From Rossellomorea sp. y25 (GTDB lineage Bacteria > Bacillota > Bacilli > Bacillales > Bacillaceae_B): a stretch of DNA of 64,000 bases. Where the stretch lies: positions 1,930,501 through 1,994,500 of the forward strand of contig NZ_CP145886.1 of assembly GCF_038049935.1 (NCBI RefSeq), read 5' to 3'. This document shows positions 50,204-59,644 of the stretch, one piece after another. Position 1 is the stretch's first letter; the number at the start of each line of letters is the position of its first letter. The position numbers were made by a program, and so were the translations under genes. A model generated the notes under the pieces. It saw only the letters and a program-made list of their open reading frames with translations. It had not been told where the DNA came from and did not search any database.

Positions 50204-50747
50204 GTACGAATGGACGGAAATATCAGATTGTTTAGTGAAAATAAGCCAAATGGACTATCGATTATTATCCGTTAGGTATTGTCATAAATGACATGAATAG
50301 TACAATAAAGTTACAACAATGTTACGACTATTTTCGACAAAATGCTTCTAAACCAGTAGAGAATGAGAATTATGAGAACTTTCACCTCTTTGCAGGTGTT
50401 ATTTTCATGTGTAATAAAGGTGGATTTATATTTATGTAAGAGATTCATGAAGAAAGCAACATCTTTGAATTTTGTACATTGAAAATAATTCTATTAAAAA
50501 AGCGGAAGTGTAACATGTATGTAATAAAATTAGAAAAAACATCATTTATTTGTAAAAATATCCTTGGGAATTTAAGGGTTAAATATAGATTAAAAGTCAC
50601 GAATTCTTTGATTATCGAGCTCATTCTTGAAAATTTACGGAATATTCATAGACACTAATCTTGCTAAACATTACAATAAATACTGTTGCATGCTAAATTT
50701 GTAAAAAATAGTAGTATCTTGTCAAAAAAAGGATAGAGGTGCCTTAA
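50204..50747 (+). promoter_or_regulatory. Control region of the fla/che operon
   Basis: About 540 AT-rich bases without a gene. Visible: a 14-bp palindrome TGTCAT-AA-ATGACA (50280-50293), a small hairpin CACCT/AGGTG (50393-50408) followed by TTATTTTC, and a sigma-A type promoter at 50649-50677. I found no sigma-D sequence (TAAA-N15-GCCGATAT) and no good CodY box. Confidence 0.6.
50649..50677 (+). promoter_or_regulatory. Sigma-A promoter of the fla/che operon
   Basis: TAGACA (50649-50654), 17-base spacer, TACAAT (50672-50677), giving a leader of ~64 nt before flgB. The two hexamers are the same as those of the sucCD promoter. Confidence 0.7.
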
Positions 50748-51137
50748 GTGAAATTATTTTCCAACACTTTCACAACTCTAGAAAGAGGACTTAATTACGC
50801 CTCATTAAATCAAAAAGTAATTTCTCAAAATATCGCAAATGTCGATACGCCAAATTATAAAGCAAAAGAAGTAGAATTTAAGAAAATGTTGGATCAATCA
50901 ATTCAACAACTAGATGCCAAAAGAACCGATCACCGGCATTTTTCCTTTCATTCAAGCGGTCAACATCCAACAGTTAAAACAAAAACAGCTTATCAATATA
51001 ATCACAATGGTAATGGTGTAGATTTAGATCAGGAAATGTCAGAAATGGCTTCGAATCAAATCTATTTTAACGCCCTGACAGATCGGATAAATGGTAAGTT
51101 CAACAGTCTTCAAACGGTTGTAAGGGGAGGTAAATGA
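50748..51137 (+). CDS. flgB: Flagellar basal-body rod protein FlgB
   Basis: Proximal rod subunit exported by the flagellar type III system. 129 residues. Family N-terminus LERGLNYASLNQKVISQNIANVDTPNYKAKE (shown in part: ISQNIANVDTPNYKAKE) and C-terminal DLDQEMSEMASNQIYFNALT helix. Starts at GTG after GAGGTGCC. First gene of the fla/che operon; overlaps the flgC region. Confidence 0.95.
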   Translation: MKLFSNTFTTLERGLNYASLNQKVISQNIANVDTPNYKAKEVEFKKMLDQSIQQLDAKRTDHRHFSFHSSGQHPTVKTKTAYQYNHNGNGVDLDQEMSEMASNQIYFNALTDRINGKFNSLQTVVRGGK

Positions 51138-51139
51138 TA

Positions 51140-51601
51140 ATGGCTATTTTTACAAGTATGAATACAACAGCTTCTGCCTTGACTGCTCAGCGTTTAAGAA
51201 TGGATGTCATTTCATCTAATATGGCGAATGTGGACACTACAAGAGGAGAAATGGTGGAAGGGGAGTGGCGGCCTTATAAGAGAAAATCTGTTGTAATGGC
51301 ATCTAAGGAAAATCAATTTTCATCATTATTAAATAATGCTATGAACACTGGAGACAAACATAGTGTTGGTAGCGGGGTAAAGGTTTCCAGAATCGAAGAA
51401 GATAATGAGACACCTTTTAAAATGGTCTACAATCCAGAACATCCTGATGCGAATGTCGAGGGGTATGTACAACTACCCAATGTGGATCCTTTACGAGAAA
51501 TGGTTGACCTTATATCGGCTACTCGTTCTTATGAAGCAAACGTAACCGTATTTAATGCAAATAAAGCGATGTTAATGAAATCTTTAGAAATTGGTAAGTA
51601 G
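51140..51601 (+). CDS. flgC: Flagellar basal-body rod protein FlgC
   Basis: Rod subunit. 153 residues. FTSMNTTASALTAQRLRMDV, SSNMANVDTTRG, and C-terminal YVQLPNVDPLREMVDLI with SATRSYEANV. ATG 51140 is nine bases after GGGGAGG; the in-frame ATG 51134 is only three bases away from it. fliE follows after 18 bases. Confidence 0.95.
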   Translation: MAIFTSMNTTASALTAQRLRMDVISSNMANVDTTRGEMVEGEWRPYKRKSVVMASKENQFSSLLNNAMNTGDKHSVGSGVKVSRIEEDNETPFKMVYNPEHPDANVEGYVQLPNVDPLREMVDLISATRSYEANVTVFNANKAMLMKSLEIGK

Positions 51602-51619
51602 GGAAGAAGGTATAATTCT

Positions 51620-51925
51620 ATGACAATACATAATATCAATTCGATTAATCCTGGAGTTATAAGTCCGTCATTTGAAAAAAAAAATATTTCACCTTCAGAA
51701 AGTACAGGGAATTTCAGTCAATTACTAAAAAATTCCATTGAAGAAGTGAATGAAATGCAAGTTCAATCAGATCAAATGACAGAGAAGCTTGTACGGGGAG
51801 AAAATGTTGATCTTCATCAAATGATGATCGCCTCGCAAAAGGCCAGTATTACGCTCCAAACGACCATGGAAGTGCGAAACAAAGTAGTAGAAGCGTATCA
51901 GGAAATAATGAGAATGCCAATGTAG
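51620..51925 (+). CDS. fliE: Flagellar hook-basal body protein FliE
   Basis: Adapter between the MS ring and the rod, exported early. 101 residues. Conserved C-terminal two-helix region: LVRGENVDLHQMMIASQKAS and LQTTMEVRNKVVEAYQEIMRM (shown in part). Variable N-terminus with low-complexity FEKKNISPSES. Confidence 0.94.
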   Translation: MTIHNINSINPGVISPSFEKKNISPSESTGNFSQLLKNSIEEVNEMQVQSDQMTEKLVRGENVDLHQMMIASQKASITLQTTMEVRNKVVEAYQEIMRMPM

Positions 51926-51958
51926 TAGGCTCATGCAGTCATGTACCGGAGGATTGTA

Positions 51959-53557
51959 ATGAATGAATCGTTAAAGAAATATACAGAACTAATAAAGTCT
52001 TATTGGGCAAGCAGAACAAAAAAACAGAAGATTAGTATGGGTGCCACCTTCCTGATTATGGTCATTCTGATTAGTGTTGTGAGCTTCTTTGCAACAAGAA
52101 CGTCTCTTGTGCCCCTTTACAGTAATCTATCACCATCAGAAACCGGAACCATAAAAGAAAATCTCGACGGTAGAGGAATACCATCGGAGATTTCCGATGG
52201 TGGATCAACCATCATGGTTCCTAAAGAACAAGTAGATACATTAAAGGTTGAGTTAGCGGCAGAAGGTATCCCTAACTCGGGCAGTATAGATTACTCTTTC
52301 TTCAGTCAAAATGCTGGATTTGGCATGACCGATAATGAATTTAATGTGTTAAAGCTGGATGCAATGCAAACGGAACTGGCTCAACTCATGAAAGGGATCG
52401 AGGGAGTACAAGATGCAAAAGTCATGATCAATCTTCCTGAGAAGCAGGTTTTCTTGAATGATGACGTTCAGCAAGCATCAGCGTCCATTGTATTAAATAC
52501 TAATCCTGGTTTCACTTTTGATCAAAAGCAGATTAAGTCTCTTTACCATCTGGTTTCGAAAAGTGTTCCTGATCTTCCTACTGAGAATATCGTCATCATG
52601 AATCAATTTTTTGAGTATTTTGACTTGGAATCCCAAAATAATTCCATGGGTGGAGGGAACTTTGCTCAACAAATGGATGTTAAGAAAGAAATTGAACGTG
52701 ATATACAACGTCAAGTTCAGAATATGCTCGGCACATTGATTGGATTTAACAAGGTGGTTGTATCGGTTACAACTGATATAGACTTTACCCAGGAAAACCG
52801 TGAAGAAAACATTGTAACCCCAGTGGATGAAGAAAATATGGAAGGAATTGCCATTAGTGCCCAACGAATTACCGAAACCTTTTCAGGAGAAGGGGCAAAT
52901 CCGGGAGGGACACCTGGAGCCGGGGATGGCAATGAACCAACGAATAGCGGAGATACTTATGGCTCTGGGTCTGAATCAAACGGTGATTATGAACGAATGG
53001 AAGAAACGATCAACAATGAGGTCAATCGTATCCGTAAAGAAGTGGTAGAGAGTCCATACAAAATACGGGACCTTGGGATTCAGGTAATGGTGGAGCCTCC
53101 AAATCCTGAAGAGGTAAATTCTCTTCCTCAAGATAGGGTGGATGATATCCGCGAAGTACTATCGACCATTGTACGAACGTCCATTGACAAGGATTCTACC
53201 CCTGAATTAACAGACGAGGCAATTGAAGACAAAGTAATCGTTTCGGTTCAACCGTTTAATGGAAAAGTCAACTTGGTCTCTGAAGAGAAATCTGTTCTTC
53301 CTTGGTGGACTTATGTAGTTGGAGGGATACTTCTTGTTGTCATCCTACTGTTAGTATTTTTCTTAATTCGTTCCAGAAAGAAAGAAGTGCTAGAAGAAAT
53401 GGTTTACGAAGAAAAAAGGGAGCCTGTCCATATCCCTGATATTGAGCCTAAAGAAGAAACAGAAGGATCCATTCGCCGGAAACAGCTTGAAAAGATGGCT
53501 AGAGAAAAGCCGGAAGAATTTGCAAAATTATTACGTACCTGGTTAGCAGAGGATTAG
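51959..53557 (+). CDS. fliF: Flagellar MS-ring protein FliF
   Basis: Forms the MS ring in the inner membrane. 532 residues. TM1 ~25-47 (MGATFLIMVILISVVSFFA), periplasmic-side ring-building motifs (VPLYSNLSPSETGTI; AKVMINLPEKQVF; ASIVLNTNPG), a Gly/Asn/Ser-rich loop at ~300-345, TM2 ~448-470 (YVVGGILLVVILLLVFFLI), and a cytosolic tail that binds FliG (KPEEFAKLLRTWLAED). ATG 51959 follows CGGAGG. Confidence 0.96.
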   Translation: MNESLKKYTELIKSYWASRTKKQKISMGATFLIMVILISVVSFFATRTSLVPLYSNLSPSETGTIKENLDGRGIPSEISDGGSTIMVPKEQVDTLKVELAAEGIPNSGSIDYSFFSQNAGFGMTDNEFNVLKLDAMQTELAQLMKGIEGVQDAKVMINLPEKQVFLNDDVQQASASIVLNTNPGFTFDQKQIKSLYHLVSKSVPDLPTENIVIMNQFFEYFDLESQNNSMGGGNFAQQMDVKKEIERDIQRQVQNMLGTLIGFNKVVVSVTTDIDFTQENREENIVTPVDEENMEGIAISAQRITETFSGEGANPGGTPGAGDGNEPTNSGDTYGSGSESNGDYERMEETINNEVNRIRKEVVESPYKIRDLGIQVMVEPPNPEEVNSLPQDRVDDIREVLSTIVRTSIDKDSTPELTDEAIEDKVIVSVQPFNGKVNLVSEEKSVLPWWTYVVGGILLVVILLLVFFLIRSRKKEVLEEMVYEEKREPVHIPDIEPKEETEGSIRRKQLEKMAREKPEEFAKLLRTWLAED

Positions 53558-53562
53558 GAGGG

Positions 53563-54582
53563 GTGAACATGGTTAGAAGAGAGAAAGAATTAACCGGAAA
53601 ACAAAAAGCAGCCATCCTCCTGATCTCTCTTGGTCCTGATGTATCCGCGTCAGTGTACAAGCATTTGTCAGAAGAAGATATCGAAAAATTAACGTTAGAG
53701 ATTTCCGGAGTCAAAAAGGTAGAGAATGAAGCGAAAGAGGATATTCTAGAGGAGTTTCACAATATTGCCATTGCTCAAGATTATATCTCTCAGGGCGGGA
53801 TTGGCTATGCCAAAACAGTACTAGAAAAAGCACTCGGATCAGAACAAGCATTAGCTATCATCAATCGATTAACGTCATCTTTACAGGTAAAGCCTTTTGA
53901 CTTTGCAAGGAGGGCAGATGCTGCTCAAATTCTCAACTTTATTCAAAACGAACACCCACAAACCATTGCATTGATTCTATCTTATCTTGAACCCCAGCAG
54001 GCAGGCCAAATTCTGTCAGAACTTCCTCAAGACGTTCAAGCGGATATTGCAAGGAGAATCGCAATTATGGATGGTACATCACCAGAAGTGATAAGTGAGG
54101 TAGAAGCTATCCTTGAAAGAAAGCTTTCTGCGACAGTTACCCAGGATTATACGCAAACGGGTGGAGTTGAAGCAGTGGTGGAAGTGCTGAATGGGGTAGA
54201 TCGTTCTACAGAGAAAACAATCCTAGATGCATTGGAAATTCAAGATCCGGAATTAGCAGAAGAAATCAAGAAGAGAATGTTTGTGTTCGAAGATATTGTT
54301 ACCCTTGATGGACGTTCCATACAACGTGTCATTCGGGATTGTGATAACGAAGACCTTCTCCTTGCCCTTAAAGTCTCCAGCGACGAGGTCAAGGAAGTTG
54401 TATATAGAAACATGTCTAATCGAATGGTGGAGACCCTTAAAGAAGAAATGGAATTCATGGGGCCGGTTCGTTTGCGCGATGTAGAAGAAGCACAGTCTAG
54501 GATTGTAGCTGTGATAAGGCGATTAGAGGATTCCGGTGAGATTATCATAGCCCGTGGTGGAGGAGACGATATCATTGTCTAG
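53563..54582 (+). CDS. fliG: Flagellar motor switch protein FliG
   Basis: C-ring protein that generates torque against MotA. 339 residues: N-terminal FliF-binding domain, middle domain with the EHPQTIALILSYL (EHPQ) motif, and C-terminal domain with charged torque helix (DRSTEKTILDALE; MFVFEDIVTLDGRSIQRVIR, GPVRLRDVEEAQ). Overlaps fliH. Confidence 0.96.
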   Translation: MNMVRREKELTGKQKAAILLISLGPDVSASVYKHLSEEDIEKLTLEISGVKKVENEAKEDILEEFHNIAIAQDYISQGGIGYAKTVLEKALGSEQALAIINRLTSSLQVKPFDFARRADAAQILNFIQNEHPQTIALILSYLEPQQAGQILSELPQDVQADIARRIAIMDGTSPEVISEVEAILERKLSATVTQDYTQTGGVEAVVEVLNGVDRSTEKTILDALEIQDPELAEEIKKRMFVFEDIVTLDGRSIQRVIRDCDNEDLLLALKVSSDEVKEVVYRNMSNRMVETLKEEMEFMGPVRLRDVEEAQSRIVAVIRRLEDSGEIIIARGGGDDIIV

Positions 54583-55351
54583 AATCATTAAGTCTTCCAT
54601 TGCTCAAACCATTCATGAAGATGGAAAAGTGATATCCCTTAAAAGAGTTATGCCACTAGGAAAATCCAAGCAGCATGAAGCGAATGACTTTGAACTGAAC
54701 AGAGCAAATCAGGTAGATAACATTATAGAAGAAGCGAAAGAAAAAGCGGCCCGAATAATCGAAGAAGCGAAAGAAATGACTCTTCATGCTCAGAGTCAAA
54801 TTGAACGTGAACGAGAAAAGTGGGTGATCGAGCGGGAGCAACTCATGCAAGAAGCCTATAATGCCGGATTTCTTCAAGGTGAAGAAGAGGGCAGAAACAA
54901 AGGTTATCAAGATTATCAACAGCTTTTAATGGAAGCCAATGAAATGACCGAGCTAAATAAACAACAATATCATGACTATATTCACAATGCAGAAAAGGTC
55001 ATTGTTAGTCTGGGGATTACAAGTGCTGAGAAGATTTTGAATCGGAAACTTGAGGACGAACCCGATCATTTCCTTTCAATCGTCCAACAGGGGTTGAGAG
55101 AAGTAAGAGATTTACCCCACATTCAGATTCATGTTCATCCGTCTAAGCATAAACTTTTGGTTGAAAACAAAAACGAGCTTGAAGTCATGTTCCCCACTAA
55201 TGTTCAGTGCTTTATTTATGCAAATGATGACCTTAAACCAGAGGAATGTTATATAGAAACCAATCAGGGACGTGTCATTGTGAGTGTGGATTCCCAATTA
55301 AGAGAATTAAAGCTGAAGCTTCTTCATTTTCTGGAAGGTGATGTTGAATGA
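54575..55351 (+). CDS. fliH: Flagellar export ATPase regulator FliH
   Basis: Peripheral stalk of the export ATPase FliI. ~258 residues, mostly coiled coil (EEAKEKAARIIEEAKEMTLH at ~50-70, then a Glu/Gln-rich helix) and a C-terminal domain with GITSAEKILNRKLEDEP. I choose TTG 54575, nine bases after GGAGGAG, giving MSRIIKSS and overlapping fliG by eight bases; GTG 54554 is also open. The stop overlaps fliI. Confidence 0.93.
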   Translation: MSRIIKSSIAQTIHEDGKVISLKRVMPLGKSKQHEANDFELNRANQVDNIIEEAKEKAARIIEEAKEMTLHAQSQIEREREKWVIEREQLMQEAYNAGFLQGEEEGRNKGYQDYQQLLMEANEMTELNKQQYHDYIHNAEKVIVSLGITSAEKILNRKLEDEPDHFLSIVQQGLREVRDLPHIQIHVHPSKHKLLVENKNELEVMFPTNVQCFIYANDDLKPEECYIETNQGRVIVSVDSQLRELKLKLLHFLEGDVE

Positions 55352-56667
55352 AAGCCGCAGATCTAATTCACCATATCCACCGGATTCCGACTTTCAAAAA
55401 GTTTGGAAAGGTAAAGCGGGTTGTCGGGTTAATGATCGAATCTCAAGGACCTGAAAGTTCTGTTGGTGAAGTATGTCATATTCATATTTATTCCCGAGGC
55501 AAGCAGAAAGTGATTTTAGCAGAAGTGGTAGGGTTTAATGATGATTTAGTGATCCTCATGCCTTATACCAATATGCAGGATATCTCTCCCGGCAGTTTGG
55601 TTGAAGGAACCGCAAAGCCGTTAGAAATCAAAATTGGTCCATCTTTAATAGGGAAGGTGATTGATTCCCTTGGACATCCACTCGATGGAAGTAACTTGCC
55701 AAGTGGATTGAGCACAACGTATACAGAACAAGACCCTCCCAATCCTTTGGCAAGGCCGCCAATCAACGAGAAAATGGAGGTTGGTGTAAAAGCCATCGAC
55801 AGCATGCTGACTGTAGGCAAAGGACAAAGGGTCGGTATATTCGCTGGAAGTGGGGTAGGAAAAAGCACATTGCTTGGGATGATTGCCCGAAATACGAAAG
55901 CGGACTTGAATGTGATTGCGTTAATCGGTGAACGGGGCAGAGAAGTCAGGGAATTCATTGAAAGAGATTTAGGAGAAGAAGGGTTAAAGCGAACGATTGT
56001 TGTGGCAGCCACTTCAGACCAACCTGCCTTAATGAGGATCAAAGGGGCATTTACGGCAACTGCCATTGCGGAATATTTTCGTGATAAAGGATTGAACGTC
56101 ATGCTCATGATGGATTCCGCTACACGTGTAGCAATGGCTCAGAGGGAAATCGGGTTGGCGGTCGGGGAACCACCGACCACTAAAGGGTACACCCCTTCCG
56201 TATTCGCTATTTTACCCAAACTATTAGAAAGAACAGGAACGAATGTATTTGGAAGTATTACGGCATTTTACACCGTATTGGTAGATGGTGATGACTTAAA
56301 TGAACCTATATCAGACACGGTCAGGGGAATCCTCGATGGTCATATCGTGCTTGACCGCCAAATCGCAAATAGAGGCCAATATCCTGCTATCAATATTTTA
56401 AAAAGTGTGAGCCGGTTAATGAATCATCTGGCATCAAATGAACACTTACATGCCGCCACTAGAATAAGAGAGCTATTGAGTACTTATATGAATTCCGAGG
56501 ATCTTATCCAAATTGGTGCTTATAAAAAGGGTACTTCCCGTGAGGTTGATGAAGCCATCCTATACTATCCAGACATCATCTCCTTCTTGAAGCAGGATGT
56601 ATACGAGAAGGTTTCCCTTCATGGAAGTGTTGATGAACTTGTAAAGCTATCGGAAAAAGGTGGATGA
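55348..56667 (+). CDS. fliI: Flagellum-specific ATP synthase FliI
   Basis: Hexameric ATPase of the flagellar type III export gate, related to F1-beta. 439 residues. Walker A GIFAGSGVGKSTLLGM (~163), VIALIGERGREVREF (catalytic Glu), Walker B LMMDSATRVAMAQREIGLA, EPPTTKGYTPSVF. Overlaps fliH and fliJ by four bases each. Confidence 0.97.
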   Translation: MKAADLIHHIHRIPTFKKFGKVKRVVGLMIESQGPESSVGEVCHIHIYSRGKQKVILAEVVGFNDDLVILMPYTNMQDISPGSLVEGTAKPLEIKIGPSLIGKVIDSLGHPLDGSNLPSGLSTTYTEQDPPNPLARPPINEKMEVGVKAIDSMLTVGKGQRVGIFAGSGVGKSTLLGMIARNTKADLNVIALIGERGREVREFIERDLGEEGLKRTIVVAATSDQPALMRIKGAFTATAIAEYFRDKGLNVMLMMDSATRVAMAQREIGLAVGEPPTTKGYTPSVFAILPKLLERTGTNVFGSITAFYTVLVDGDDLNEPISDTVRGILDGHIVLDRQIANRGQYPAINILKSVSRLMNHLASNEHLHAATRIRELLSTYMNSEDLIQIGAYKKGTSREVDEAILYYPDIISFLKQDVYEKVSLHGSVDELVKLSEKGG

Positions 56668-57119
56668 ATCGAGTGAATTATCAATACAGGTTCGAGCGGA
56701 TTTTAACATTAAAGGAAAAAGAGAAAGATGAAGTTCAAGAAATGTACAGGGGTTCCATTGAAAAATTTGAAAAAGTGGCCGAGAAGCTATATGAGTTTCT
56801 GAAGAAGAAAGAATACCTTGAACAGCACCAAGAAACCGGATTGCAAAATGGATTATCCGTACAGGATATCCGACATCATCAACAATTCATTACCAATCTC
56901 GAAAAGACCATCTCTTATTACCAGGACTTGGTGATACAAGCTAGAAATCGAATGAACTGGTACGAAGAGAAACTTGTGGACATGAATGTAGAAGTGAAGA
57001 AATACGAAAAGATGAGGGAAAAAGATCTCCATCGCTTCCTTCAAAGCAATCAACAAGTGGAAAATAAACAATTAGACGAAGTGTCGGTCGTTCAATATAT
57101 GAAACGGGGAGTCAGGTGA
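56664..57119 (+). CDS. fliJ: Flagellar export chaperone FliJ
   Basis: Central stalk of the export ATPase, an antiparallel coiled coil. 151 residues, YQYRFERILTLKEKEKDEVQ at the start, then long helices rich in Glu, Lys and Gln. No catalytic motif. Start overlaps the fliI stop. Confidence 0.92.
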   Translation: MNRVNYQYRFERILTLKEKEKDEVQEMYRGSIEKFEKVAEKLYEFLKKKEYLEQHQETGLQNGLSVQDIRHHQQFITNLEKTISYYQDLVIQARNRMNWYEEKLVDMNVEVKKYEKMREKDLHRFLQSNQQVENKQLDEVSVVQYMKRGVR

Positions 57120-57123
57120 TTTC

Positions 57124-57717
57124 ATGGCAAAGGTAATCGAAGAGGAAAAAAAAGAGCAATCAAGTCGTTTTCAAAGGGTAGTGTTTATCATCTTCATTCC
57201 TCTCTTATTTGCTATAACCTTCGCTCTTGTAATCATGACAGTAGCAGGAATAAATGTATTTGAAAAAGCTCAATCTTTAAGTTCGGATATTCCCTTTTTA
57301 GCTAAAGTCCTTCCTTCAGAGAATACACGGGATGGAGAGGAATTACATGAGCAAATGATCTCACTTCAAGCTTTAACAGAAGATCAAGAGGCGAAAATTG
57401 TTCAGCTTCAAAGTGAAGCAGAAAAAAAAGACAGTGATAATGAACAACTACAAGCAACCATTCAGCAACAAAAAGAAGAGCTTGAAGAGTTACGGCAAAT
57501 TGGCGAAGAAAACAAACGTGCCTTTAAAGAGGTGGTCAATACATTTGAATCCATGTCAGCAAAGAGTGCAGCACCTGTTCTGATGAATATGAATGACGAT
57601 GAGGCGATGAAGATTCTATCAAGTATCAAACCTGATACTCTAGCTGATATTTTAGAAAACATGCCTCCGGAAGATGCTGCCAAATATACGGTGCTGCTCT
57701 CGACGGAGGAAAGATAA
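57124..57717 (+). CDS. ylxF: MotE-family flagellar protein (YlxF)
   Basis: 197 residues: short cytosolic N-terminus, one membrane span ~20-42 (VFIIFIPLLFAITFALVIM), a coiled coil (~75-140) and a conserved MgtE-N/MotE-type C-terminal domain (PVLMNMNDDEAMKILSSIKP; DILENMPPEDAAKYTVLL). MotE-family proteins stabilise or localise MotA/MotB partners in other bacteria; for YlxF the role is only inferred. Sits between fliJ and fliK as in B. subtilis. Confidence 0.88.
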   Translation: MAKVIEEEKKEQSSRFQRVVFIIFIPLLFAITFALVIMTVAGINVFEKAQSLSSDIPFLAKVLPSENTRDGEELHEQMISLQALTEDQEAKIVQLQSEAEKKDSDNEQLQATIQQQKEELEELRQIGEENKRAFKEVVNTFESMSAKSAAPVLMNMNDDEAMKILSSIKPDTLADILENMPPEDAAKYTVLLSTEER

Positions 57718-57744
57718 GCTAAAGGCATGAGAGGAGGTGAAAAA

Positions 57745-58992
57745 GTGGAAGTCGGAATAGGTACACAAGCTTCCCACCCACTAATGGGGATGAGACAGGA
57801 ATCAACGCTTTTTAAGAAAGAATTGGATGGGTTTTCAAAACTTTTAGGATTTGTATCGAATCATGTGGTTGAAAGGGAAGAAGTGAAACAGCCCGAGACA
57901 CTATCTCTTCTGGTTAGCCTGCAAGGCATCTTACGCGCAACAGAGCTTGATGAAGTTGGACTATCAAGCGGACAATTAGAAGACTTATCCCGATTAAAGG
58001 AATTTGACTTTGACCAAATCGCTGAAATAGTTGGTATGGATAAAGAAACGGTCAAAACACTTTTTTCTGAGCTCCAATCCGCTCTTATTGGGACTGAGCA
58101 ATCTTCGTCTTCATCAGGTGATAGTATAGAGGATCTTCATGAAACCCTGTTGGGAACGATGCAGTTACTGCAATCCGCATTAAAGAATGAGGTGGGGGGC
58201 TTAAATGGAAGAGGGCCAGTGGAAGAAGTGGCGAGACTTGTAAAGGTCATTGAACTTCTGGCAGCTAACCGTGACTTACTTGTGATGGAAGCATCAAAAG
58301 CGTCGGAGCTGAAAGACATGATGAAGATGGTTCAAGCGGCTGTAGATCAATCCCTGTCCAGGGAGTTTAATCATGCGAAGGATTGGTCCCGGATCTTGAA
58401 AGATGCTTTTCAACGCCAAGCACCTGTGCAAACAATGGAAAAGCAGTCCTCAACAGAAAGGGTCACAGTGGAGAAGAAAAGTATTCAACCGATACTGGCA
58501 AGTCACATACACTTTGTACTTCCGAAAACAGAATCCGTTTCCATGAGTCTCTCATCAGGAAATCGCTCCGTTCAATATGAACAATTCGTGAAAGAATTTC
58601 AGAATATCCTAAGTAAATCTCAAATGGTGTCCCAGCCGAACATGAGTAAGCTGTTAATCAAGCTGTATCCAGAGCAACTGGGCTCATTAAGGATCGAACT
58701 TTTACAGCAAAACGGAGTGATGAACGCAAAAATATTAGCTTCAACGGCAACTGCGAAAGAAATGCTTGATTCTCAAATTCAAGGATTAAAGCATGCATTT
58801 ACATCTCAGAACCTCCAGGTAGAGAAGATTGAAATCTCACAGGCGTTAACAGATGCTGAGCGGCAATCCAAAGGGCAGTCACAGCAACAGTCCTCACAAC
58901 AACATAAGCAGAATCAACCCGAACATGGAGGAAGCGGGGGAGAAGAAAGAACTGAATCCTTTAAGGAATATCTCGTAAATACCGAAATATAG
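57745..58992 (+). CDS. fliK: Flagellar hook-length control protein FliK
   Basis: Measures hook length and switches FlhB specificity. ~415 residues: variable central region and C-terminal T3S4 domain (KLLIKLYPEQLGSLRIELLQ, GVMNAKILASTATAKEMLD, LKHAFTSQNLQVEKIEIS), followed by a Gln/Ser-rich tail (SQQQSSQQHKQNQ). GTG 57745 is five bases after AGGAGGTG; an in-frame ATG at 57727 is upstream of that site. Weak homology in the first 250 residues is normal for the family. Confidence 0.9.
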   Translation: MEVGIGTQASHPLMGMRQESTLFKKELDGFSKLLGFVSNHVVEREEVKQPETLSLLVSLQGILRATELDEVGLSSGQLEDLSRLKEFDFDQIAEIVGMDKETVKTLFSELQSALIGTEQSSSSSGDSIEDLHETLLGTMQLLQSALKNEVGGLNGRGPVEEVARLVKVIELLAANRDLLVMEASKASELKDMMKMVQAAVDQSLSREFNHAKDWSRILKDAFQRQAPVQTMEKQSSTERVTVEKKSIQPILASHIHFVLPKTESVSMSLSSGNRSVQYEQFVKEFQNILSKSQMVSQPNMSKLLIKLYPEQLGSLRIELLQQNGVMNAKILASTATAKEMLDSQIQGLKHAFTSQNLQVEKIEISQALTDAERQSKGQSQQQSSQQHKQNQPEHGGSGGEERTESFKEYLVNTEI

Positions 58993-59000
58993 GTGATAAT

Positions 59001-59633
59001 ATGACGAAAATCGATCCGAGCTTACTATATTCAACCGTCCAAACAAAACAGCGTGAAGGTGGTAAGGATATTCTGGGAAAAGATGACTTCCTGAAGATCC
59101 TGATGACACAATTACAGAATCAAGACCCGTTAAATCCGATGCAGGACAAAGACTTCATCGCACAAATGGCTACCTTTTCATCATTAGAGCAAATGACGAA
59201 CCTGACGCAAACAATGGAGAAATTTGTGGATAACCAAACCCAAACACAATTGATCTCTTACAATCAGTTTGTTGGTAAACAAGTGACATGGCATAAAATT
59301 ATAGAATCTGAAGAAGGCGATACACCCGAAATACAAGAAGGACAGGGGTTTGTTAAAGGAGTCCGCTTTACAGGTGACTCTGTTGAATTCATCATGGAGG
59401 ACGGCACGATTCTGACTCCCGGGAATATATCGCAAGTGAATACGACGGATATCCCTGAAGCTTCTCTCGTAAATGCATCTTTATTAATAGGAAAGAACGT
59501 AACATGGAACAGCGAAGATGGAGAGATGAGCGGAATCGTTCAATCCGTATCAACGAAAGATTCAAAAATATGGTTTCATACAGAAGCAGGGGACAAAATT
59601 TCCAGTGATAAATTAATCAAAATTGAATCTTAG
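59001..59633 (+). CDS. flgD: Flagellar hook capping protein FlgD
   Basis: Scaffold cap for hook assembly. 210 residues. Conserved N-terminus with LGKDDFLKILMTQLQNQDPLNPMQDKDFIAQMATFSSLEQM (shown in part: LKILMTQLQNQDPLNPM), and a beta-rich C-terminal half (GKQVTW, GKNVTWNSEDG). B. subtilis name ylxG/flgD. Confidence 0.94.
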   Translation: MTKIDPSLLYSTVQTKQREGGKDILGKDDFLKILMTQLQNQDPLNPMQDKDFIAQMATFSSLEQMTNLTQTMEKFVDNQTQTQLISYNQFVGKQVTWHKIIESEEGDTPEIQEGQGFVKGVRFTGDSVEFIMEDGTILTPGNISQVNTTDIPEASLVNASLLIGKNVTWNSEDGEMSGIVQSVSTKDSKIWFHTEAGDKISSDKLIKIES

Positions 59634-59644
59634 GGAGTGGTTGT

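Noticed and set aside
55563..56108. 181-codon open frame on the minus strand
   Set aside because: Lies entirely antisense to fliI, whose Walker motifs and length are fully accounted for; a shadow frame.
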